From: Candidozyma auris
Taxonomy: Eukaryota > Ascomycota > Pichiomycetes > Serinales > Metschnikowiaceae
Direction of reading: 5' to 3'
DNA length: 64,000 nt
Assembly: GCF_003013715.1 (NCBI RefSeq)
Contig: NC_072815.1
Coordinates: 992,001 to 1,056,000 of the forward strand
The notes under the pieces are model-generated. The model was not told where the DNA came from, did not search any database, and was given only the letters and a program-made list of their open reading frames with translations. Both the position numbers and the translations under genes were made by a program. Shown here in pieces: positions 57,658 through 64,000 of this stretch (positions are counted from its first letter, which is position 1; every line of letters starts with the position of its first letter).

Positions 57658-58863
57658 TTATTGGGGAATGAAGAGAGTACTCTGAGAGAAATCAAACTCA
57701 GCATTCTCCTCCTTGACTCCAACTTGCTCTGCTTCCTCCTTCTTCTTTTCATCGATTTTTTCATTTGTAGTTTGCTCAACAAACTCCTTGGTATTGTGAC
57801 TCCCATCGCCACTCTCGGTGCCCACATCCATCTCTATACCCTCTTTGTCGGCCTTTTTCTTGTTAGTCGCCCTTGCCGCGCGGATCAACCGCTTATACGT
57901 ATTTCTATTCTTCTCAAGCCAAAGTCCCACGGGGAAGTCTTTATCTGTTATGGACTTGTGACTCAAGGAGTCAGCAAACAAGCCACCAGAAGTAGCAGCC
58001 GATGAAAAGGCCGCGTGTGACTTTTCCCACTGCATAAGTTTCTGTCTAAGTGCCAAGTCGCTTTCTGGGTGTGAACTGTCCAGGTTCGAGTTGTGCAACA
58101 CGTAGTAATGGTTGTACCTGAGCTCGAGCTGAGACCGGGTTCCTGACGTCGGGAGCTTCAACTGACTTAATTTTTCTTTCAACTTGGGCGTCGCAAGGGA
58201 GCCAAAGTCTATTTTGGGGATTTTCTTGATTTCATGGTGGTGCTTCTCGGGTTGCGAAAAGTAGAACGACGAGTGGTTCACATCCTGGCGCTTGCGGGGC
58301 TGGAAGAACGACGAGATCCCTTTCAGTCTTTTTGGTGCCGTTGACACTCTTGGAGGAGGCACTTTGGTGCTTTTACCGTTAAGGCAATCGTCCAAATGGC
58401 TTCTTTGGAGAAAGTCAGCACTCATGCTCTGGCTACACACGGGACACTGCACTAACTCTGGATTTCCATTGGTGGGATTTACTTGTGGACTTTCTTCGTC
58501 TGGAACCTCGATAATCTCCAAATCTGCCTCCTTGGTTTCTTCCACATGTGGTGTTTGCTCTTCACTCTTTAGTTGCTCAAGAAGATCTGGTCGTAGCCTT
58601 TCATAGCATAGCACAATCTCCTCCAAGAGTATATTCCTCTTTAAATTGCTCTCGAATTGCTCTGTTTTACAAAGAGGACACAGACTTTCGGCCATTAGAT
58701 GCTGGCGAATGCAGTGGGAGCAGAATGTGTGGTTGCACGAGGTGATCACTGGCGCCTTGAGAAAGTCCTTACAAATGAGACACCGCTGGAGAGAGTCCAA
58801 CTGGGCAAGCTTCGGTAGCTTTGTCGCTTTCCAGTCTGACGGGTCCGAGTGCTTGTGGCTCAT
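57658..58863 (-). CDS. RAD18: RING E3 ubiquitin ligase for PCNA, post-replication repair
   Basis: Rad18 with Rad6 monoubiquitinates PCNA at stalled forks. 401 residues (S. cerevisiae 487). The RING finger is at about 28-66 (CLICKDFLKAPVITSCNHTF to CPLC), followed by a conserved helix. A UBZ4-type zinc finger is at about 138-160 (VQCPVCSQSMSADFLQRSHLDDC, given in part). The SAP domain is near 225-260 (LKEKLSQLKLPTSGTRSQLEL), with a NSNLDSSHP segment and then the Rad6-binding region. The C-tail is acidic and ends FIPQ. SEC12 lies on the same strand just to the left. Confidence 0.94.
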   Translation of the reverse strand: MSHKHSDPSDWKATKLPKLAQLDSLQRCLICKDFLKAPVITSCNHTFCSHCIRQHLMAESLCPLCKTEQFESNLKRNILLEEIVLCYERLRPDLLEQLKSEEQTPHVEETKEADLEIIEVPDEESPQVNPTNGNPELVQCPVCSQSMSADFLQRSHLDDCLNGKSTKVPPPRVSTAPKRLKGISSFFQPRKRQDVNHSSFYFSQPEKHHHEIKKIPKIDFGSLATPKLKEKLSQLKLPTSGTRSQLELRYNHYYVLHNSNLDSSHPESDLALRQKLMQWEKSHAAFSSAATSGGLFADSLSHKSITDKDFPVGLWLEKNRNTYKRLIRAARATNKKKADKEGIEMDVGTESGDGSHNTKEFVEQTTNEKIDEKKKEEAEQVGVKEENAEFDFSQSTLFIPQ

Positions 58864-59075
58864 GACAAAGTCGGATCTATATATATATTTTTGAAGGAGG
58901 TCTGACTCGTCTTTCCTTGGTGACCGAAGGCGTTTTTCACATCGCGTATCGCGAACCGATCTTTACTAAGTCAGATCCACCGGTGGCCAATGCAGGAGAT
59001 AACCACACTAAGTGGATTCCATCCCGTTGGCTATTCTATTTATGACATTATGCAAAGGGCGATGTGCCTCTTGGA

Positions 59076-61955
59076 TTAAAGTTCGTCATGTGCTGTTGTA
59101 GCGCTGGGTAATGAGGTAGTTGCAGATGTTGTGGAGGACAGTTTGGTGACTTCTGAGGACTCTACAGAGTTGGTCACTGCAGATGAAGAAGTTGTAGGAG
59201 CTGAAGAAGTCGAGGGAGCTGAGGAAGTTGCAGTTGCAGGAGATTCAGAAGCAGTCTCCGAAGATGCACTCGACGAGGCACTTTCTGGGGACACTGAGGT
59301 ATCAGAATTCCTAGAGGTTGTAGAATCCGATTTAGCCTCAGATTTGGCAGGGGAGTCTGATGCTCTAGATGAAGCTTCTAAAGTGGCAGAAGACAGAGTC
59401 TCAAGGCTTGGCACTTGCGATTCACTGGACCCTTCAGTCACAGAAATTTTGGTATCTGATTTCTCCACTTCGACAGTCTCGGTGAAGTCTACTGTGTCTG
59501 TTGTCTCAGCAGCTGGCTCGGCGACTGACGCCTCTTCCTCAGATGAAAGGTCAAATTCTTGAGAAGTCAGTGCACTTTTTTCGTCGATCAAAGATGACGT
59601 GTCATTCTCCAAGAATGGAGTCGAATCATCCACCCAACGCTCATCAACAATTTCAGGCACCGACTCAGATGACGTGCTTGGACCTTCGACAAAAGTTGAA
59701 GACGATGTATGTTCTTTCGTCAAGCTAGTCGCACTGATGTCGGATTCTTCGTGAGTCGTTTCCGAAAAAAGCTCGGCAATAATACTCACAGACTCCACCG
59801 AGCTTAGCTGCTCTGATTTTGTTGACTCTGCTTGAGTCACCTCGGTACTGGGCTGCTCAACTGAACCGTTTGCAGCTGCTTCGAAAGCCGTGGTCTCCTC
59901 TGGTTCTACCGAAGAATAAGATGCAGAATTCTCATTTACCATCTCAGGCTCGACCTCAACAAAGACGTCACTCGAGGTTCGGATATCTTCGTTTGAAGTC
60001 GTCTCTTGCACTGACTGTGTAGACACATCAGAATCAGCGACATTCTGCTCTTCCGTAGTGAGAGATGAATTATCATCATCCTCAATGGAAGCAGAACTTT
60101 CCGAAAAGTTGTCAAGGTCCTTATCTGGAAAAACAGAGGATGCAGTCTGAGTAGCGAAGGAGGAGGCACCTTCACTTATAGTATCTATGATTTCACTGAT
60201 TTCAGATCCACCAACACTCTCAGTTGAATGACTCTCTTGAGCGTCCTCCAAAGTCACAGTCTCTGCAGACACCTTGAAACTTACATCTGTGTCAAGCTGC
60301 ACAGCCTCTTCAATAATGGAGCTTCTGTCAATTTCACCATCAACATTAGTGAGGTGGTCAACATCCTTGGTGACCTCCGACACAATATCATTGAGTGTGT
60401 CATTGGGGATGTTTGCAGTTGTTGCGGTCTCTGTTTCCACTAAATTCTCTGGGTTGTCTTCCCATGCACTCATTGTGAAGTACGGCTTGGTGTTCTCTTG
60501 GTCATCTGGCTTATCCTTGTTCATCTTCTCCTTGATTAAATCAATTCCATATGCTGACTTCTCCTTAAGAACTTCGTACCCAATTTTCCCGTAGATTTGC
60601 GCTTTATCAAGATACTCACTACCGTACTTCTGCGACAACTCAGCTGCCACTACACCGTATTCTTGAGCCTTGATCATGAAATTGCCTCCATGTTTTTTAG
60701 TGAGTTCGACGTAATGATCAATAGGGCCTATGTGCTGTTCGATCATGTCGATGTAAGGATCAAGCTGGCCGGCCTGAAGTCCTTGCTGCAAAATAACACC
60801 AGCAAAAATGACAAAAATAAACATTAGGAATTTGAAAAATGACCACATTAATGAGGAACCGGCTGCATAGTTAGGCGGGATGGGCATGACGTTCAAAGTT
60901 TGAGAAGCACTGCCGGTAGCTAATTTGGTGCCACTGGGTGAAAAACTCAAGCTTGTAATAGCAAACTGATGCAATTTGGGTATCGTCGAAAGGATTTTAA
61001 AGTCAGACAATCTAATTAATGTCACAGTAATATCATTATGGGCCACTGCAACAAGATTCTGCGCCAAAGAAATGTCCAATGCAACAACAATGGCATTCTT
61101 CTTCAAAATGCGGGCCTCGCTTATTACTTTGTGATTGGTGATGTCGTAGCGTAGGATCGCTGAACCTTTGCCTGATCTCAAAGAAGCAGTGATGACAACG
61201 GTATCGTTCTTGAAAAAGCGAACTTTGGACAAACTATACTTGGCCAAGATTTTTTGCGATTTTTTATCGGCTTTTTGTGAGGAAACTGACACCACGCTGC
61301 CGTCCCCATTGTTGATCACCTCCACTGAGGAAGAAGTAACTAAGCACAGAAACCTCCCTCCATCATGAGGGCTCACCTGAAGGTCTCTGATTTCGCCCGC
61401 ACTGGATGAACGAACCTTGGCCACCAACTCAAGAGAGTCTGGCCTATAAATATACACATCGGAAGGGTCCAGCGATGTCATGAAGGCACCAACCTCACTT
61501 TCAGGGGACAAGCTGATCAACTTTGGATAAGTGCCAATCGACTCAGCCAGAACAGTGTGGTCAAACTGCACTGCGTCCAAAAACTTCAAGTGCTCTTCTT
61601 CGGTGAAACCGTATTTTCTCAAGTTGTTGTTCACATTCATGTTTTTGATCAATGCAGATGATTGGTTGCAGCCAACAAAAATGGAGTGAGTGAACCCGTC
61701 GTCTCCCGAGGATCTCGTTGTCTCCACGCACATGGGAGAGTCTTCATTCTGAGGCAAAGTGATTTCTCTGTACTTCTGTAATCTTCTATTCTTGTCTGCA
61801 ACTTTTAGGCTGCACTTGACAGCGGTGATTTTGTTTGGAATGCCGTTTTTGCCCTCACCTCCGCCACCGACGGCCAAAACGGTCTTATTGTCGAGAAACT
61901 TGATGCCAAATATCGGGTATCCCGTATTCAATTCGGCGGCTCTTTTGGCGGACAT
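59076..61955 (-). CDS. SEC12: Sar1 guanine-nucleotide exchange factor Sec12, with long lumenal domain and HDEL
   Basis: Sec12 activates Sar1 to start COPII coat assembly at the ER. 959 residues. The cytosolic beta-propeller covers about 1-350. It contains the K-loop signature AVGGGGEGKNGIPNKI (30-45) known to bind potassium and Sar1, and typical WD-like repeats to LATGSASQTLNVMP. A single membrane helix is at about 367-388. The remaining ~570 residues are lumenal, extremely Ser/Thr/Glu-rich and probably O-mannosylated. The protein ends in HDEL, the ER retrieval signal. S. cerevisiae Sec12 is only 471 residues and Sed4 is about 1065. A TATA-type sequence lies at 62024-62031. Confidence 0.92.
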   Translation of the reverse strand: MSAKRAAELNTGYPIFGIKFLDNKTVLAVGGGGEGKNGIPNKITAVKCSLKVADKNRRLQKYREITLPQNEDSPMCVETTRSSGDDGFTHSIFVGCNQSSALIKNMNVNNNLRKYGFTEEEHLKFLDAVQFDHTVLAESIGTYPKLISLSPESEVGAFMTSLDPSDVYIYRPDSLELVAKVRSSSAGEIRDLQVSPHDGGRFLCLVTSSSVEVINNGDGSVVSVSSQKADKKSQKILAKYSLSKVRFFKNDTVVITASLRSGKGSAILRYDITNHKVISEARILKKNAIVVALDISLAQNLVAVAHNDITVTLIRLSDFKILSTIPKLHQFAITSLSFSPSGTKLATGSASQTLNVMPIPPNYAAGSSLMWSFFKFLMFIFVIFAGVILQQGLQAGQLDPYIDMIEQHIGPIDHYVELTKKHGGNFMIKAQEYGVVAAELSQKYGSEYLDKAQIYGKIGYEVLKEKSAYGIDLIKEKMNKDKPDDQENTKPYFTMSAWEDNPENLVETETATTANIPNDTLNDIVSEVTKDVDHLTNVDGEIDRSSIIEEAVQLDTDVSFKVSAETVTLEDAQESHSTESVGGSEISEIIDTISEGASSFATQTASSVFPDKDLDNFSESSASIEDDDNSSLTTEEQNVADSDVSTQSVQETTSNEDIRTSSDVFVEVEPEMVNENSASYSSVEPEETTAFEAAANGSVEQPSTEVTQAESTKSEQLSSVESVSIIAELFSETTHEESDISATSLTKEHTSSSTFVEGPSTSSESVPEIVDERWVDDSTPFLENDTSSLIDEKSALTSQEFDLSSEEEASVAEPAAETTDTVDFTETVEVEKSDTKISVTEGSSESQVPSLETLSSATLEASSRASDSPAKSEAKSDSTTSRNSDTSVSPESASSSASSETASESPATATSSAPSTSSAPTTSSSAVTNSVESSEVTKLSSTTSATTSLPSATTAHDEL

Positions 61956-62429
61956 TTGCTACTCGAAAGGTGTTGTTCGTTTGGTGATGTCGTATTCGAA
62001 AAGCTAGTCTGCGACGTTTCACTGTTTATATACAAGAGCACAACGCGGGCCCTTCGAAAGGGAAAGACCACTTACACCTTGAAAGGAAGAAGAAGGATTG
62101 GACTGTAATGTCTCCAACTTTTTTATTTTTTATTCTTGTCGTTTCATAATCTGCAACACATTGATATGGTTACCACTTCTCGATTACCATTTCTGTAATT
62201 GAAGACACTGATAAAAGTAGGTGAGCATCGTAATGAACAATTGACTTACCAGAATGGTCCAATCAATGATTAAAGAACGCCTTTTAAAAGTTGGTTAGTG
62301 CAAAAGAGGAAAGAAAAAAAAATCCCAGAACACGAAGTCTCCAAAAACCATAAAGTATCCTGAGGTCAGTCCCCAATACAAGGCGCGCTTTCAACTATAC
62401 ATCGACTCCCCAACTCCAGCCCAAGAGCT
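61956..62429. promoter_or_regulatory. Divergent promoter SEC12 / pyridoxal kinase
   Basis: 474 bases. A minus-strand TATATAAA (62024-62031) is about 70 bp before SEC12. A CTGCGACG near 62009 resembles but does not match the recurrent motif. An adenine tract lies at 62314-62322. No gene is present. Confidence 0.45.
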
Positions 62430-63818
62430 ATGGAGGACATTGAAACAAAGCCGCTACTATCAGTATCATCTTCTGTGGTCCATGGATATGTGGGAAACAG
62501 AAGCATTGTGTTCCCTCTTCAGACGCTTGGATGGGATGTGGATGCTATCAACACCACTGACTTCCTGAATCATCCCGGCTACGGCAAATTCAAGGGACGC
62601 AAAGTTGAGCCTGAGAGACTAGAAGAGCTTTTTGACGGACTCAAGGACATTCAGGCGGACCAGTACAAGATGATGTTGGTGGGCTACTGCCCTACGTCCG
62701 ATCTGTTGGAAGTCATCTACAATCACATTGAGCAATTGAAGTCGGCTAACCCTGAGTCGGTGGTGGTGGTGGACCCTGTTCTTGGAGACAACGGTAAGCT
62801 CTACGTTTCAGCAGAATGCGTGCCCGTACATAAGAGGTTTTGGAGGAAAGGGCTTGTTGATTTGGCCACACCCAATCAGTTCGAGTTGGAGCTTCTCACT
62901 GGCATGAAGGTCGATAGTTGGCAAGCCGCTGCCCAAGCTCTTCGCATGGTTGATGCTTTATACGACGTTCCCAACGTTGTACTCCTGTCGGTGGTAATCA
63001 ATGGCGTCATGGCCGCTGTGGGGTACTCTCGTGAGTCGTATTTCTCCACTGAGGAACCTCTCAAGGAAAATAATCGCCCTAACACGAAGGATAGCCCGTC
63101 TTCCAAGGAATATACTCCACCCAAGAAGAATGCTTCACCTCTTCCTGAGGAGGATGGAACCTCCTTACCCAAGGAAAAGGAAGCCTCCTTACCCAAAGAG
63201 GACATGGGTAAGAAGGACCCAGGGTGTCTTAAAAAACCCATGAATGCGTACATTTTCTTTTGTATGGATCGGAGAAGGGCAAACCCCGATGTGAGATACA
63301 GTGCAAACATGTTAGGTGAAATGTGGAAAGCTGCCAGCCATGAAGAAATGAAGCCATTTGAGAAATTGGCCGCTGCTGACAGACATAGGTATTATAAGGC
63401 AAAAACTGAATGCCTGGGTGTATCTATAGTGGAGATTGACGAGATTGGCTGTTCCTTCAACGGGTGTGGAGATGTCTTCTCCGCCTTGTTGGCTCACGAG
63501 TTCTACGAGAACGACAAGAAGCTCACTGGAGAAGTGATTTCTTCTGTGATGGCCAAAATGAGCAAAATTCTTCGCATCAGCTACGAGTTGGAGAAGAGGA
63601 AGACAGGTAAGGAGCCTACCCACGTAAGGGACATTGCCCTTGTTGCCCTGCGCCATGTATTTACTGAGAGAGACGTCGGTGCCGAAAATGCACAACCCGA
63701 CATACACTCTTTCAAAATCAAATTGGAATCTGGCTTGGATGAAGAGCTAGCCGATGCTGTGAAAAGCGAAGAGATTTTGAAGGGCGTTGCTGGGATCAAA
63801 TTAGAACCCTCCGCCTGA
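62430..63818 (+). CDS. BUD16: Pyridoxal kinase (Bud16 type) with an inserted HMG-box domain
   Basis: Vitamin B6 kinase of the PfkB/ribokinase superfamily, 462 residues; S. cerevisiae Bud16 has 312. Kinase landmarks: SSSVVHGYVGNRSIVFPLQ (13-31), NHPGYGKFKG, VVVDPVLGDNGKLYVS (112-127), LATPNQFELELLTG (145-158) and the ATP-site/catalytic NGCGDVFSALL with Asp348. Between residues 204 and 328, inside the fold just before the GCGD motif, lies ~125 extra residues. They comprise a Pro/Lys/Glu-rich linker with SLPKE repeats, then a complete HMG box at about 266-327 (KKPMNAYIFFCMDRRRANP to DRHRYYKAK). The frame is continuous, with no splice signals. The C-terminal tail has IKLE, VKSE and IKLE, each fitting the SUMO consensus. 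Kinase identity is certain; the role of the insert is unknown. Confidence 0.92.
   Translation: MEDIETKPLLSVSSSVVHGYVGNRSIVFPLQTLGWDVDAINTTDFLNHPGYGKFKGRKVEPERLEELFDGLKDIQADQYKMMLVGYCPTSDLLEVIYNHIEQLKSANPESVVVVDPVLGDNGKLYVSAECVPVHKRFWRKGLVDLATPNQFELELLTGMKVDSWQAAAQALRMVDALYDVPNVVLLSVVINGVMAAVGYSRESYFSTEEPLKENNRPNTKDSPSSKEYTPPKKNASPLPEEDGTSLPKEKEASLPKEDMGKKDPGCLKKPMNAYIFFCMDRRRANPDVRYSANMLGEMWKAASHEEMKPFEKLAAADRHRYYKAKTECLGVSIVEIDEIGCSFNGCGDVFSALLAHEFYENDKKLTGEVISSVMAKMSKILRISYELEKRKTGKEPTHVRDIALVALRHVFTERDVGAENAQPDIHSFKIKLESGLDEELADAVKSEEILKGVAGIKLEPSA
63039..63413 (+). other. HMG-box insertion within the pyridoxal kinase coding sequence
   Basis: Residues 204-328 of the kinase. Near 63162-63206 the DNA has short in-frame repeats of the CCTTACCCAAAG type, coding SLPKE. 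The HMG box keeps the family's core residues: Pro270, Tyr274, Phe277, Arg281-283, Pro286, Gly296, Trp299, Lys300, Pro309, Phe310, Asp317 and Tyr321. It looks intact and under constraint. Confidence 0.88.
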
Positions 63819-64000
63819 AGGGATTCGCAGCCAGGTTCCATTCAAATACTGACATTGTGAGAATTTTAAAGGGTTCTAGATTAAATAAACATTTCAACGG
63901 TGGAAATCGATCGTGAATCGATCTGAAAAAATATCTTCACTTTACTCTGGTATGTCCATTTCTCCGAATTTTCTCTCTCTGCAACTCTTAAGTTACTATC
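63819..64000. other. Downstream flank of the pyridoxal kinase gene
   Basis: 182 bases to the window edge. A minus-oriented copy of the recurrent motif core (ATTCGCAGCC, 63823-63832) begins only a few bases after the stop codon. The sequence AATCGATCGTGAATCGATC near 63905-63922 contains a small direct repeat of ATCGATC. No gene is visible. Confidence 0.45.

Noticed and set aside
63031..63428. HMG insertion as an unspliced intron (GTGAGT ... TAG)
   Set aside because: No branch site near the putative 3' AG, the frame is open throughout, and the segment encodes a conserved domain rather than random sequence.

Overview
This 64-kb window is a gene-dense, eukaryotic budding-yeast chromosome segment. 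It holds about 31 complete protein genes, the tail of one more gene at the left edge, and one tRNA-Ala(UGC). Four things point to the CUG-Ser clade of Saccharomycotina, probably a Metschnikowiaceae-type yeast (Clavispora / Candida auris relatives; the species is inferred, not shown). First, two genes for mitochondrial complex I subunits are present, and Saccharomyces lacks complex I. Second, CTG codons fall where the S. cerevisiae orthologs have Ser or Thr (NOP2 codon 87, YDJ1 codon 134, NAM9 codon 47). Third, introns are few, sit at the extreme 5' end of genes, and carry GTATGT plus TACTAAC-type branch sites. Fourth, gene families and lengths match Candida-type genomes. Translations quoted here use the standard code, so CTG 'Leu' should be read as Ser.

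Layout. 1-5 kb: gene tail, EMP70-family TM9 protein, ATP3 (spliced), NDUFB10-type complex I subunit (spliced). 5.7-14.5 kb: CWH43, mitochondrial bL35, NMA111, ORC6, complex I NDUFS4. 15.5-23.5 kb: SET1, MSH1, NAF1. 23.5-30.5 kb: a sparse region around a SUN-family glucanase-like gene, with two ~2.9-kb non-coding flanks, then a Lyp1/Can1-type permease. 32.5-42.3 kb: a small acidic unknown protein, EAF7, NAM9, MTQ1, TRM6, NOP2, ARP5. 43-53 kb: SRV2, YDJ1, COQ3, VPS72, HCH1 (spliced), an Mpv17/PMP22-family protein. 53-64 kb: DBP9, tRNA-Ala, a formate/nitrite transporter family protein, RAD18, SEC12, and a pyridoxal kinase (BUD16 type).

Themes. Genes are mostly housekeeping and arranged as convergent and divergent pairs, with very short convergent gaps (11-130 bp). 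Mitochondrial functions recur (ATP3, two complex I subunits, bL35m, NAM9, MTQ1, MSH1, COQ3). So do chromatin functions (SET1, EAF7 of NuA4, ARP5 of INO80, VPS72 of SWR1) and ribosome/tRNA biogenesis (NOP2, NAF1, DBP9, TRM6). Three genes start in tiny first exons (44, 4 and 26 nt) that simple ORF calling misses. I reconstructed all three from splice signals and family conservation.

Most unusual observations. (1) The pyridoxal kinase at 62430-63818 carries an intact HMG-box DNA-binding domain inserted inside its catalytic fold, plus three SUMO-type motifs in its tail. (2) A recurrent intergenic motif, TGGCTGCGAAAA and close variants, occurs in most promoter regions and looks like the site of an abundant general regulatory factor. 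(3) The SUN-family gene may have a 1.2-kb 5'-UTR intron whose 3' splice site abuts the ATG.
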